Below, piece by piece: positions 47,025 to 62,019 of a stretch of DNA of 64,000 nucleotides. Below the pieces are notes generated by a model. It did not search any database. It worked only from the letters and a program-made list of their open reading frames with translations, and was not told where the DNA came from. Made by a program: the position numbers and the translations under genes. Each line of letters opens with the position of its first letter. Within the stretch, counting starts at the first letter, position 1. This stretch comes from Molanna angustata (lineage: Eukaryota; Arthropoda; Insecta; Trichoptera; Molannidae): positions 8,471,986 through 8,535,985 of the forward strand of contig OY754964.1 of assembly GCA_963576475.1 (NCBI GenBank), read 5' to 3'.

Positions 47025-47600
47025 TTTTTTTTTTATTTTATTTAAACCTAACAAACATCCAGTCATACAAACAAATATTACAACAAATTCAATTTTAACA
47101 ATATATCATAGACAAATTTAGTTTGCGGATATTACATTATCTTTTTAAGCTGCACAGTGTAAAACAAAATGCTATTAATAATTTAGTAGGTACTCAAAAT
47201 CCAGAAGAAAAAGGACAAAAAGAGGGAAAGGAAGGTTGTGGCACTCGCAGTCAAAAAGGACAAAGCAGGAATCAGCTACTGTAAACCTATAAGGGTCTCA
47301 GAGATGGCATCTATATATTTTATTTTAGTATGTTTAAAAATATCAACATTCTTAAAAAAACATTATTAATGTTACATGCCCTTTGGATGAATGAATTTTG
47401 GACATAGTTCTGAAGAGAGGCAATCTAAAAGTAAGATTTGTTCTAGTACTACGAGAGGGACAATTAATTGGAAGACTGCCAACAAGAGACTCAGAGTCAA
47501 CGGTACCATCAATAATTTTATGTAGATATGTCATATCTTTAAAAGATAAAAGAATGCTACTTTATCTTTTGAAATCCGCTGGGTAAAGTGAAAAACCAGT
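47025..47600 (-). pseudogene. Jockey/I-like LINE C-terminus and 3' UTR
   Basis: The minus frame 47352-47534 reads LHKIIDGTVDSESLVGSLPI, NCPSRSTRTNLTF and RLPLFRTMSKIHS, the LYKxxNxxIDSxxLLxxIxFNxPxRxTR block after the RT domain. A long 3' UTR runs to TTTATTTAAAC near 47035 (the plus strand shows the complement). Confidence 0.65.
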
Positions 47601-48062
47601 GGACTTTCTGTTATAAATAAAAAAAACAACAACATTGTTTTGTTGAGAGAATCGTACCAATAAGCGACGTTTGAATAATCTAAACTAATTAAACGGTGCT
47701 TTGTAGGTAAATCTGTATATTAATATGTGATATTTGTTTATATGGAGGAGTGCATAAAGCTAAATTTTTTATATAGGTATATTATGTATTACAAATACAT
47801 TAAAGTAAATAAACAAATATTTCGTCAAACCATACATTGTTAACTTCCATACTGTCAACGTCAAACAAATCTCAATTCAAATACATAACATGTTAAAGAA
47901 AAATTCATTATCTACTGTGAAACAGCATTCATAGTACTAACACAATAACAATTTGCAATATGTGAAAATAAAACTTTATACCTACCCCTTGATGAATACT
48001 TAATGTTTTTTTTTATCTTTGATCAGATCCAATGACTTTTCAACTTGAAAATATTGACATTA
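47601..48062. other. no feature recognised
   Basis: AT-rich background. Confidence 0.3.
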
Positions 48063-48180
48063 AGCTCAAGAAAAGAAACAAGAAAAGATAACTCAACGTA
48101 TGTAAGTGACAGTTGTCACGTGATCAGCAACTGTCACTTCCATACATTGAGTTAACTTTTCTTATTTCTTTTCTTGAGCT
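48063..48180. mobile_element. hairpin MITE (CACGTG-centred), copy 2
   Basis: AGCTCAAGAAAAGAAACAAG mirrors TATTTCTTTTCTTGAGCT, and GATAACTCAACGTATGTAAG mirrors TTCCATACATTGAGTTAAC. The centre is CAGTTGTCACGTGATCAGCA. Nearly the entire 118 bp is one stem. Copy 1 is at 34847-35000. Confidence 0.75.
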
Positions 48181-50136
48181 AAATGACACGTTGTCTAGGG
48201 GGGCTGAACGATAACCAGTATCAATAATTACTTCTAAACAACAAAATTTTGGTAAAATTCAAGTTTATATTTGATAAGTTTAAATAATATTCTAAAGTGG
48301 CGTTTACATTGTGGATATTCATATAAAAAAAATATCAAATAACAACATGACTTTGTTTATTTTCACTAGTTATTATAGAACTAAGTCGAGTTCCTATGAA
48401 AATAATATAATCAATTTTGTGTATACTATCTGTTTACCGACGTTAAGCAAATTATCATGTTTCAAAGGTAAATATGTCGGCCGCTGGTAATTAATTAATA
48501 GTTGTTTAAGTATAATAGCCAGCAAGAAGACCATTTATAAATCTCGTTATTCAAATGGCGTAATACACTCTTGAATTTGAGACATTAAAATCGAAATAAT
48601 GTTTGTTTTAAATGGGCGCTGAAATATGGTTGTGTGTGAAGCGGAGCGACGAATTGATGGGTGCGAGAATTCACACAGAAGAGGTCATCAGTGATGCTTG
48701 CGAAAGCTCGCCAAGAATCGCCTCAGACAAGAAGTCTTTCATAACTCACCGTTCTCGTTGATGAAACGGTTTCATTGTCAAGATACAAGCTACACTGCGT
48801 GTCAACACAGCACGGCGACAGAATCTTGTGTTGTATTGTTAACACTTATTTGCATCCTCCTGTGATTTTGTTTGAGGAACAGTGTTTCTAACTCAAAAAG
48901 CAATTTTTCTAACTTTTACTATGCTGGCACAGAAGTATATTATCTTAGCATTGTCCCTCAGCAGTAGGATACAATGCTTTTGTTTATTGATTTTTAAACT
49001 ATTATCTAATTATACGATACGTTTATTACCTATTTACATATTAAAAAAAACTGTCTGATAAAAATATATATTTTATAAATAGTGGATACTATGTACTACA
49101 ACAAGTTGATCCTACACTACATTGTAGTTTCAGAAATATGTATGCTATCTCCTGATTGCCTCAGACGTAGTAATTATACGTCAATGTTGAAAGTAAATTA
49201 CACTAAGGTATGTTTGTAGTGTCTTGTAAAAACGCTTTGGCTTCTGTTATTAGTACTTTTCCATGTGTACTGAAACTTTGTAAAAATTCAGTGTTATTTA
49301 ATTTATAAAATGAACGTTCACAGTGTTAACAAATATATAATATACCTACATTGAAATTAAGTAATATGTCATTATATGATTTGGTTTAACGTTTTCAACC
49401 CATAGTACCTAATGCATGTATTTTTACTGTATAATTTAAATCTTCTCTTACGATTATTCATTCTTGCTTCATAATCTCGTGCAATTTTAGGATACTTGTA
49501 AATTAGTTATATACACATATGTAATATATAGATTCGTAGGTACTTCAAATACTGTGGTGAAAATAATTTTCAAGTATTTCAAACCCACGATCTGGCAGCT
49601 AATACATTTGTTTGCTCCAATAAAAAGTATTTATGCAAATCATTTGGGTGCATAATCAGTTTCATTCTCTACGCCCAAGGCGTCTGCAGACTGGCTTTAG
49701 CCTCAATTCTTAGGCGATGTCAGTCAGTATAATGTCGATTAATATTATCTGAATTACGCAAACGGCGAAAGAAACAGAAGGAATAAGGAACAATAGATTA
49801 TAAGGGACTCCCATGATGGAATGACGCAATGAGATCCCACGAAACACAAAACAGATCACAATGAACAAAAAAAACACGTCTAGTGTGTGTTGTTAGGTGG
49901 TGTGAAATCACACGAGTGTGTTGCGACATCCATAACAACACACGCGCTTTATGACAGAAATAACACTATATTATAACAATATCATCATCCATAACACAGT
50001 GTCTTGTCAATGAAACCACTTCATGATATAAACAATCTGGTTTGAAAATTCAATAACTGCATCGATACATTAATAATACTAACCGAATATTTTATGAACG
50101 CGTATATCGACATATATATATGTATATATACAAACA
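48181..50136. other. background, GC-richer patch at 48610-48860
   Basis: Mostly AT-rich. 48610-48860 has higher GC (GAAGCGGAGCGACGAATTG, CAGCACGGCGACAGAATC) and could be a host exon or 5' UTR, but no frame or motif supports that. Confidence 0.3.
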
Positions 50137-50178
50137 TTGGATTTTTCCCAGGTGGGAGTCAAAGGTATTTTTGACATA
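50137..50178 (+). repeat. F4-type terminal fragment at gap edge
   Basis: ACATTGGATTTTTCCCAGGT and GTCAAAGGTATTTTTGACA, preceded by a short TATATA run. The same string, one G shorter, is at 57632-57678. Related to the F4 end at 62075-62140. Confidence 0.6.
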
Positions 50179-50378
50179 NNNNNNNNNNNNNNNNNNNNNN
50201 NNNNNNNNNNNNNNNNNNNNNNNNNNNNNNNNNNNNNNNNNNNNNNNNNNNNNNNNNNNNNNNNNNNNNNNNNNNNNNNNNNNNNNNNNNNNNNNNNNNN
50301 NNNNNNNNNNNNNNNNNNNNNNNNNNNNNNNNNNNNNNNNNNNNNNNNNNNNNNNNNNNNNNNNNNNNNNNNNNNNNN
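50179..50378. other. assembly gap of exactly 200 N
   Basis: Two hundred N, a placeholder-type length. Frames drawn through it are not real. Confidence 0.98.
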
Positions 50379-51407
<1,029 letters not shown>

Positions 51408-54032
51408 TTAAACTGTTGGGGTAGATGGGTTTTCCCCGCTTTTGTTCGCCTTAATGGCTTTAGACTGGCTTCTGGTGATTCGCCTCACGCTTAATGATGT
51501 ATCTATTGTATTCATTTTATTTGTTTGGCGTTTAACATTTAATGGGTTTGCTGTAATGGGATTTTTATTGCTGTCAATTTCTGAGGTATTTAATGAATGT
51601 TTTATAATGTTATTTTTATTTTTATTGTCGATTCTATTTTTATGTAAGATATTTTTCCAGGCCAGCGGGAGACGCACACCATCGTCTCGATTATTCACGA
51701 CATTCTTCCTTTTGTAAATTTCGATTGCCTCTCTATAAATTCTTACTGTTTCTGTGTTAATACTTGCAACTACGCGTGCATTATCGAAATCGATTTGATG
51801 TCCTTCGTTCAGAGTATGTTGGACTAGTGAAGATGTTAATTTTCTATTGTTTGAATCCACTCTATGCTCCGCGACCCTGGCTGATATTTTTCTGTTACTT
51901 TTTCCCACGTATGTCTTGTCGCATGATTTACATGGTATTTCGTATATGCCATGAGACTCTAGAGGGATTTTGTCTTTTACATTTCGCAGAAGGGTTGATA
52001 TTTTATTTTCTGTTCTAAAGACTGTTCTAATATTATGTTGATTTAGAAGGCGACTGATTTTATCTGTGGTTCCTTTTATGTATGGTAAAAAAGCTGTAGC
52101 TAACGGTTTTTCAGAAATAGTTTTATCAATTTTTATGACGTTTTTATTAGTTTGACGTTTGACTGCTTTATTTATAACAAAATTGGAGAAGCCATTACAT
52201 TGCAGGGTTTTTTTGAGGTTATTTAATTCATTTTGTTGGTGGTCGGAGTCTGTTATTTTTATAGCTCTGGAGACTAATGTATTAGCTACCGATGCAATTT
52301 GTGCCGGGTGATGGTTAGAGGATGCATGTAGATATCTATCTGTATGTGTGGCTTTCCGGTAAACCGTATGACCAAGGCTACCGTCATCCTTCTTAATAAC
52401 TAGGACGTCTAAAAATGGTATTTGATTATTATTTTCTAATTCCATTGTAAATTTTATATCGCAGTGGAGCCCGTTTAAATAAATTAGAAATTTGTTTAGT
52501 TCCTCCAATCCGTGGGGCCATATTATGAACGTATCATCCACGTATCTAATCCAGAGTTTCGGTTTCAAATGTGATTTTTCTAAGGCGTCTATTTCAAATT
52601 TTGTCATAAAAAGATTTGCAACCGGTGGTGAAAGAGGCGAACCCATTGGTGCTCCTTTAATCTGTTTGTATATTTTATCGTCATAAATGAAAAATGTATT
52701 ATTTAAGCAATGTTCTATCAAATCAGTTATGTCTTTTGATGGTTCACAAATTTCTTTTACTGCGGAAAGTGCCTCATCGGTAGGTATGTTGGTAAAAAGT
52801 GACACAATATCAAAACTAACAAGAATATCTGTTTTTTCTAACTTTTGGTCTTCTATTATTTTAACGAAGTGTTCCGAGTTTTTTACGTAAGAGTTTGCTA
52901 GTTCTACATCCGGTTGTAAATATTTCGATAGGTATTTTGAAAGCGATTGGAGGGGCGATCCTACTGAACTCACTATGGGCCTAAGTGGAACATTGTCTTT
53001 ATGGATTTTTGGTAAACCATACAATTTGGGGAAGCGGGATGATTTTTCGCGCGGTATCAATGACTTCTTTAAGTCTTCGTTTAGTTTTGATGCTATTATT
53101 TTAGATTTTGTTGTTTTTTCTAGGTATGTAATTGGATTTTTGTTATGAAGTTTGTATGCCGGATCATTTAATATATTAGTCATTTTAGAGTGATATTCTT
53201 CGCTTTTCATAATCACCGTGGCATTGCCTTTATCCGCTGGAAGTATAATTATATCTGTATTTGAACGTAATTCTTTGAGAGCTCGGGCTTCGTTTCTTGT
53301 AATATTACTTTTAGGTGGAAGTGACTTTCTAAGAATGTGGCATGTTTCTTGGCGAATAGTTTCAGCCATATTTTCGTTTAATTTATGTAACGCGGATTCT
53401 ATTCCTGTAATGATCTCTTCATTAGGTATTTTGGGTGGTACTACGCCGAAATTAAATCCTTTAGACAAAACCGAAGTCATGTCGTCATCTAGTTGAAAAT
53501 CAGTTAAATTATGAATCAGTTTACTCGAATCTAGTGTCGGTTGGGGTTTCTGTATTTTATTTTGAAAACGATTGAATTTATTAATTTGCCGGTCGGTATT
53601 TATTTGCGTATTATTTTGAATTCGGAGCTCAATGACATTATCTAACATGTCCCATAACAATGGGTGTAAAGTATTAGCGAGTTTTAAATGAATTTGAAAT
53701 ATTTCTTTACCTATATAATCTAGTTTAAAACGAATATTTTTAATTTCATCTCTGATTAAAGCAAAACTAGTATTATTAAGGATTTGACTCACCGAATGTC
53801 TGCTTACTTGTCGGCTTACTCGAAAACTAACAGGCACTACTTTTTTATCACGACACCGACTGAGAAACGCGAGATCACACAGAAGCTTTGCATGTTTACA
53901 CTTTAACTTTTCAAACTTCTTTGTATCACGAAAAAATTCCTCCCCGTAGAGGTTAATAATGTTACTAGAAAGGTTTTCACGGGTATTTGAAAATATGAAA
54001 TTATTATTATCTTTGGGGTTATCCCGCGTCAA
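51408..54032 (-). CDS. Penelope-like element A: reverse transcriptase with GIY-YIG endonuclease
   Basis: 874 codons. RT motifs: YGLPKIHKDNVPLRPIVSS near residue 345, motif A SFDIVSLF with D408, motif B GAPMGSPLSPPVANLF, motif C YVDD at 497-500, then PFLDV. The C-terminal GIY-YIG nuclease has GIYEIPCKSC from 695 and TYVG with Y708, including the CxxC between the two halves that PLEs show. A basic, Ser/Thr-rich tail follows. The domain order identifies a Penelope-like element, which copies RNA into nicked DNA. The first codon listed is TTG. The frame is open a further 8 codons to the junction at 54056, and the plus copy shows that the natural AUG lies in the terminal repeat, which is cut off here. 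The next ATG is codon 129. No stop or frameshift is seen, so the protein looks intact but may lack its start. Confidence 0.93.
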   Translation of the reverse strand: MTRDNPKDNNNFIFSNTRENLSSNIINLYGEEFFRDTKKFEKLKCKHAKLLCDLAFLSRCRDKKVVPVSFRVSRQVSRHSVSQILNNTSFALIRDEIKNIRFKLDYIGKEIFQIHLKLANTLHPLLWDMLDNVIELRIQNNTQINTDRQINKFNRFQNKIQKPQPTLDSSKLIHNLTDFQLDDDMTSVLSKGFNFGVVPPKIPNEEIITGIESALHKLNENMAETIRQETCHILRKSLPPKSNITRNEARALKELRSNTDIIILPADKGNATVIMKSEEYHSKMTNILNDPAYKLHNKNPITYLEKTTKSKIIASKLNEDLKKSLIPREKSSRFPKLYGLPKIHKDNVPLRPIVSSVGSPLQSLSKYLSKYLQPDVELANSYVKNSEHFVKIIEDQKLEKTDILVSFDIVSLFTNIPTDEALSAVKEICEPSKDITDLIEHCLNNTFFIYDDKIYKQIKGAPMGSPLSPPVANLFMTKFEIDALEKSHLKPKLWIRYVDDTFIIWPHGLEELNKFLIYLNGLHCDIKFTMELENNNQIPFLDVLVIKKDDGSLGHTVYRKATHTDRYLHASSNHHPAQIASVANTLVSRAIKITDSDHQQNELNNLKKTLQCNGFSNFVINKAVKRQTNKNVIKIDKTISEKPLATAFLPYIKGTTDKISRLLNQHNIRTVFRTENKISTLLRNVKDKIPLESHGIYEIPCKSCDKTYVGKSNRKISARVAEHRVDSNNRKLTSSLVQHTLNEGHQIDFDNARVVASINTETVRIYREAIEIYKRKNVVNNRDDGVRLPLAWKNILHKNRIDNKNKNNIIKHSLNTSEIDSNKNPITANPLNVKRQTNKMNTIDTSLSVRRITRSQSKAIKANKSGENPSTPTV

Positions 54033-54056
54033 AATCAGATCCTTGGAAGGATCTTT
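53990..54056 (-). repeat. truncated 5' terminal repeat of PLE-A
   Basis: Minus strand from AAAGATCCTTCCAAGGATCT through GACGCGGGATAACCCCAAAG. It begins 10 bases downstream of where the hammerhead would cut (GTC then GGTTGACG AAAGATCC). The ribozyme itself is missing at this end. Confidence 0.75.
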
Positions 54057-54871
54057 ATAACCTCAAAAAAACCCTGCAATGTAATGGCTTCTCCAATTTT
54101 GTTATAAATAAAGCAGTCAAACGTCAAACTAATAAAAACGTCATAAAAATTGATAAAACTATTTCTGAAAAACCGTTAGCTACAGCTTTTTTACCATACA
54201 TAAAAGGAACCACAGATAAAATCAGTCGCCTTCTAAATCAACATAATATTAGAACAGTCTTTAGAACAGAAAATAAAATATCAACCCTTCTGCGAAATGT
54301 AAAAGACAAAATCCCTCTAGAGTCTCATGGCATATACGAAATACCATGTAAATCATGCGACAAGACATACGTGGGAAAAAGTAACAGAAAAATATCAGCC
54401 AGGGTCGCGGAGCATAGAGTGGATTCAAACAATAGAAAATTAACGTCTTCACTAGTCCAACATACTCTGAACGAAGGACATCAAATCGATTTCGATAATG
54501 CACGCGTAGTTGCAAGTATTAACACAGAAACAGTAAGAATTTATAGAGAGGCAATCGAAATTTACAAAAGGAAGAATGTCGTGAATAATCGAGACGATGG
54601 TGTGCGTCTCCCGCTGGCCTGGAAAAATATCTTACATAAAAATAGAATCGACAATAAAAATAAAAATAACATTATAAAACATTCAATAAATACCTCAGAA
54701 ATTGACAGCAATAAAAATCCCATTACAGCAAACCCATTAAATGTTAAACGCCAAACAAATAAAATTAATACAATAGATACATCATTAAGCGTGAGGCGAA
54801 TCACCAGAAGCCAGTCTAAAGCCATTAAGGCGAACAAAAGCGGGGAAAACCCATCTACCCCAACAGTTTAA
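54057..54871 (+). pseudogene. PLE-A, 5'-truncated inverted copy (C-terminal 270 codons)
   Basis: In frame from 54059 (NLKKTLQCNGFSNF) to the same ENPSTPTV end, containing the whole GIY-YIG domain (GIYEIPCKSC, TYVGKSNRK). It lacks all RT catalytic motifs. I see only two residue differences from the minus copy (KHSIN for KHSLN, TNKIN for TNKMN). It starts directly at the 5' end of the minus copy, so the two are head to head. Partial inverted copies of this kind are a known feature of Penelope insertions. Confidence 0.88.
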
Positions 54872-54971
54872 ACTTTAACTTTCCAATCTTCACTTGGTGC
54901 TAGGTTCTCGGCTCGAACGGACGTGCTTGCACTGACACACGAAGCGAGAATCTATCAACAAGGCCCTGAAG

Positions 54972-57631
<2,660 letters not shown>

Positions 57632-57678
57632 CAAACATTGGATTTTTCCCAGGTGGAGTCAAAGGTATTTTTGACAAA
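57632..57678 (+). repeat. F4-type terminal fragment, duplicate of 50137-50178
   Basis: ACATTGGATTTTTCCCAGGT then GGAGTCAAAGG and TATTTTTGACA in the same orientation as the gap-edge copy 7.5 kb to the left. Both follow a TATATGTATATA-type run. Confidence 0.65.
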
Positions 57679-57679
57679 T

Positions 57680-58560
57680 TTTATACATTAATAGGGATGA
57701 GTTTTTTTTTGTTGGCTCTTCACCCGTAAAGAGTGTTCTCAGCCATATAAGTTTACTGATAAAATTGTATTTTTTGTTTATATATTTTACTTTAATTTTG
57801 TGAGCAGTGTTAGATTTTAATGTAGTTAATTTTGATGAATTTTTGGTTCAACATGTTCACCTCCCTGGAGTTGTGGCTCAACAATGTCCTCATTTTTGTT
57901 GGCATTGCAACCTCAATCTTAGTGAGGTCGGTTAAAAAGATACCTATCGTTTATGGGGCATTTGAGAAATAAATGATCCAGTCTCTCATCACTAATCATA
58001 CACTCTCAGACACTTCTATCAATGATCCATATTTTTTTAAGATGATCTCTAGTACAACAGTATCCCATGCGGATACGAAACATAGCGCTGATGGAATGTT
58101 TGTCAAAAGCTTTATCTTGGAACCATGGTTTCTTGATAATTGTTTGTTGGGTTATTTTGTAAAGTCTAGCCTTTTTCAGTGCACTTGTGTCCCAATATGA
58201 CCATTCCATTTATCCAATAGACGGTATTTTGAATTGGTAGGAGGTCGTTTTGTGTAATGTTGGGATGTATCTCTTCGGTTCCTCTCTTAGCTAAAGCAGC
58301 TTTCACCCGCCTTCTCATTTCCTGGTATACCACAATGACTAGGTATCCATGTCAGACAAAGTTTCCTGTTTTAGATGCATATTTCTTTGATTTGTTTCCC
58401 TAATTATATACAATAGAAGTCATCCCTATACAAAATAGGGGGTTTAGAGAGTTTTTCAAGTACACTTAAAGAATCGGTCAGTATTAATGTCTGTAATAAT
58501 CTTTTTTTTGCATAGTTCAAAGCCTCAAAGAGAAGAGGTTCAAGTATATATTTGTAGAAC
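57680..58560 (-). pseudogene. Jockey/I-like LINE: RNase H domain, zinc tail and 3' UTR
   Basis: Minus strand, upstream to downstream: SVLEKLSKPPIL, then LTWIPSHCGIPGNEKAG (58306-58355, the strongly conserved RNase H segment of such LINEs), then FRIRMGYCCTRDHLKKI, then RLDHLFLKCP (zinc-binding tail). A 3' UTR follows to about 57680. Frameshifts and stops break the frame. 5'-truncated, dead copy. Confidence 0.75.
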
Positions 58561-58589
58561 CGATAAATAAGCAACCTACGATTGTCATT

Positions 58590-58690
58590 GTTTTTGTACC
58601 AGTTTCTCAGTACATGGCGTTGGAAAATAGTTTCGCCGTCATTCCATAGATGGCGATGGTGTTTTTAGTTTATTTTCAAGCGTTTAAAAA
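58590..58690 (+). repeat. F4 element copy d, fragment
   Basis: TTTCTCAGTACATGGCGTTG, TCATTCCATAGATGGCGATG and TTATTTTCAAGCG match the ATAGATGGC interior of copies a and e. Confidence 0.5.
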
Positions 58691-60260
58691 TTCCACACAT
58701 CATTCCACATATTTTATAAAAAAATAAAACGATTCCTAGCTTGGGCAATTAAGTTAAAAGAAGTAATCAAAGATCTATTGTTGCTTTAATAAGCAGCCAA
58801 AAGGTATTTGATCTATTGAGCAATGGGTTGGTTTTATACTCGTTGATACACATACATAATATTAGTAAATACCCCATACAAATAATATTTATTTTAGATA
58901 TTGTTTTACAAAATTTATTTTTATAACTCGAGTTATTTAAGAGATAAAAATCATAAAAGAAGTTGTAATTAAGAGCACTCTTCTAAAAGGTTATCAATAT
59001 AATGTCGATTGAATCTTATTATTGTGAGCGAAATTCGATCGACTATATATATACCTATTATATAAATCACAAAATATAAGATTAATCTTGATATGCATTA
59101 TTACAAATGAGAGTATTGAAAGAGTATTTAACAAGGATAGTAAAATAGTTCATACGGAAAAAAAATATAATAGGATTGATAATAATTTAAGTCTGATATT
59201 GTGTTAACAATGGAACTTAAATCGATGGGAGGAAACTTTAATATTTTGATCCATGTTAAGGTATGATGATTGAGAGTTTCATATTTCTTCAAATAATTTT
59301 CATTTATGTAAATATTCTATCTATATACATTATTAAATTGATACCTTGTTGATATTTATATGAATTTCTTGCAATATGAATGATCTTGTCATCATCTTTA
59401 ATCATGTATCTATCTATGTATATATCAACAAATGTATGTAAGTATATTGTATATAACCTGTTAGGCAATATAAAGGTATTATTAGCTATAATATGAGAGC
59501 TTAGTTGTGAGGTCGTAATAATTAATATGCACCATAATATGGTACTAGTTATAAAGAACATGAACTAGTTAATAACACATCTATATGTGAAGGTGTCATT
59601 TCAAAATCCACCATTTGCATTGGACACAATTGGACTAGACTGATAGATAAATTCAAATTTGAAATCTTTAATTGAGATGTTAAAGTCTAATCTGAAATCT
59701 CAAATGTAAAATACATGAGATTCCTAATTATACTTTAGAATTATGTAGCTGTTTTCTTAAAAGACAATTAGCAATAACTTGGATCAACATTATTTTTTGG
59801 TGTTTTATCATTTCAATCCATCACTGTTTTAAAAAGACATAGCAATTAAGTTTACCAAGAAACCGATTAACTCATTGTGTTTAAAAAAAAAAACGGCAAA
59901 ATCGTTTTTTTATGATTTTAACACATAATTCATAGCAGATTTTGCATCTGTGTACGTCATGTAAATTATCTTATGTTATAGAATAATTAATACATCGTTA
60001 TTAATAAGATGGCCAATGAATATGCTGTCAATTCACATATAACAACAGACCTGACATCAATGGATAACACAATTGCAATATGTTACAAAACACAATTTTC
60101 AATCAATAGACATTATGAAAATTTTGTTATTGTAATGTATTATTAGTTATCATAAGACACCATAAATAGAAACGAAAATTCAATAGTTTTAGATTTATAG
60201 GGTGTTGTACAGTAAGATTTTGAGATGTGATTTAAAAAAGTATTTAGTAATCAGAATAAC
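58691..60260. other. no feature recognised
   Basis: AT-rich background with short frames only. Confidence 0.3.
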
Positions 60261-60480
60261 GCGGCCTTCGTGGCTCAGTTGGGTAGGTATCTGACTGCTG
60301 ATCCAAGGGTTCCGGGTTCGATTCCCGGTGGAGACGCAGTTTTTAATTGTGTTTTCAGTCTGGATCTGTAAGACGATTATTATCGCAAGTCTCCAAAAGG
60401 TGGCAACTTGTAATTGAGTGCGTGTTAAATAAGTATTTGACATAGTACATGTTAGTTGCCCTAGAAGCTACGTAAAATAA
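60261..60480 (+). repeat. SINE-B, near full length
   Basis: tRNA-like head GCGGCCTTCGTGGCTCAGTT, box A TGGCTCAGTTGGGTAGG, degraded anticodon arm GACTGCTGATCC, T arm CCGGGTTCGATTCCCGG (perfect 5-bp stem). The shared body (CAGTTTTTAATTGTGTTTTC, AGTCTGGATCTG) and tail (GAGTGCGTGTTAAATAAG, AAAATAAAATATA) follow. The anticodon stem does not close, so this is a SINE and not a tRNA gene. Related fragments are at 6345-6622. Confidence 0.75.
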
Positions 60481-60574
60481 AATATATAAACATAAGGAAA
60501 ATATAGTTTTTTTATGACAAATTATTGACTGCAAAAAAAAAATTTCATTAGTAAAAAATTAAAAGTATCATTAA

Positions 60575-60700
60575 TGGGTTTTCTACAAGAAGAGAGATAC
60601 CACAGGGGTGCGTACCAACTCCATGGCTGTTAAACATATACATCGACTTTTCTCTGAAGAATGGAGATAGGGCTGTACGCAAAACGGATTGAGATAGAAT
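60575..60700 (+). pseudogene. LINE reverse transcriptase motif remnant
   Basis: The frame from 60591 reads REIPQGCVPTPWLLNIYIDF and then a stop some 15 codons later. PQGxxxxPxLFNIYI is the conserved palm motif (QG) of non-LTR reverse transcriptases. A rare internal rather than 3' fragment. Confidence 0.6.
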
Positions 60701-61484
60701 CATTGAAATGTGTGAAAAAAACAATAAATATGTTATAATATGACATATTATTATGAATAACGAAGAAATAAAACAAGACAATGAATAGCCATTTCAAGGA
60801 CCTAATTTTCTGATGAAAAAAATACGACTCGGAGATATTAAATATCAAAAATAATGATAAGGTGAAGTTCATACGACCAATGTTTTTTCTTTTTGTATAG
60901 CACCACACATTCTTTTAACACCTAGTCGTAATTGTATTGATTTATTACAACAATTTATTATATCACATTCAACAATAATGTCATATGTCCTTAAAAATAT
61001 AACAACGATATTGAATATTAATGTCTTTATTTCCAAAAAACTCGTTCATTTCGTGTAATCGTTTTGAAAAATACAAATAAATGTCAAATATATGACATTA
61101 AACCTGACGTGGATTTGGCGTTGTTTGAATTATGCACATGACATTTACAACATTATCCCAAATAGTCGTACTATTTATAAATGCGTAGACATTAGAGTTA
61201 TTGGTTGAAATAAATACCTTATGAATGCAGTGCATACAATTTATTTATATATAAAAAATCAAATAAAGTGATATTTTTAAAGTAGGTATCATAATGTCAA
61301 GTTTTACATAGTAATTCTATTTTGTTTGAAAATACTTGTTTATAATCGAAATAAGTTTATGTTGTTTTTTTTAATAACTTTATTGTTGTAGCATGATTGA
61401 TTTGTAATCATTAATGATTGTGCACAATTTTTTTTAGTATTCCCCAAAAATTTTTAATATGTTAATTAATAAATTATAACAAAA
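60701..61484. other. no feature recognised
   Basis: AT-rich background. Confidence 0.3.
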
Positions 61485-61643
61485 AAAACATTTCCTTACA
61501 CCCTACACAAGTGGCAAGTTTATTGCCACATGCCTAGTTTAGGTTTATTACCCATTAAACAAATTTCTTTACCGTTAGGGGTCGAACCCAGGACGCCCGC
61601 ACAGAAGCCAAAACGGCTTACCAAATGAGCAATGACGGTCGCC
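61485..61643 (-). repeat. SINE-C with tRNA-derived head
   Basis: Minus strand GGCGACCGTCATTGCTCATT (box A region), CCTGGGTTCGACCCCTAACG (box B), then AAACTTGCCACTTGTGTAGG and GTGTAAGGAAATG. A cloverleaf is partly visible, with no clear anticodon. Shares its tail with 31425-31605. Confidence 0.65.
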
Positions 61644-62019
61644 AATTAAGTTACATAACACGTAAACATTATATGTAGTGTACCTCGTTAGGTAGGCGAG
61701 TACCTACCCGTGTTGGGGGTCTATATTGTATTATGATTTACAATATTTTATCATATTACAGTATATTATTATATTAAAGGTAATACAAATAAACGAAAAT
61801 GAAAATCTAACATATATTTTTTTAAGAAATCGATAGTGAATTTTATCGGTTCAAATTCGGCACTAAAATAAGAGGAAATAGGATTACAGACACAGCAAAA
61901 AGGAAATGATGGACACATAAGAAAAATTGACAGATAAATACTAGTTTTTTTATTTAGGATGTTTCATCTGGAGATTAAGATAATGCAACATCATCCTAGA
62001 CTACCCTCTGACTTAAAAA
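61644..62019. other. no feature recognised
   Basis: AT-rich background. A short palindrome-like GGCGAGTACCTACCCG lies near 61697. Confidence 0.3.

Noticed and set aside
51442..53496. Plus-strand frames opposite the PLE-A gene
   Set aside because: Antisense shadows. The RT and GIY-YIG motifs lie only on the minus strand.
60261..60335. Functional tRNA gene
   Set aside because: The anticodon stem does not pair, and the downstream body is shared with 6456-6622.
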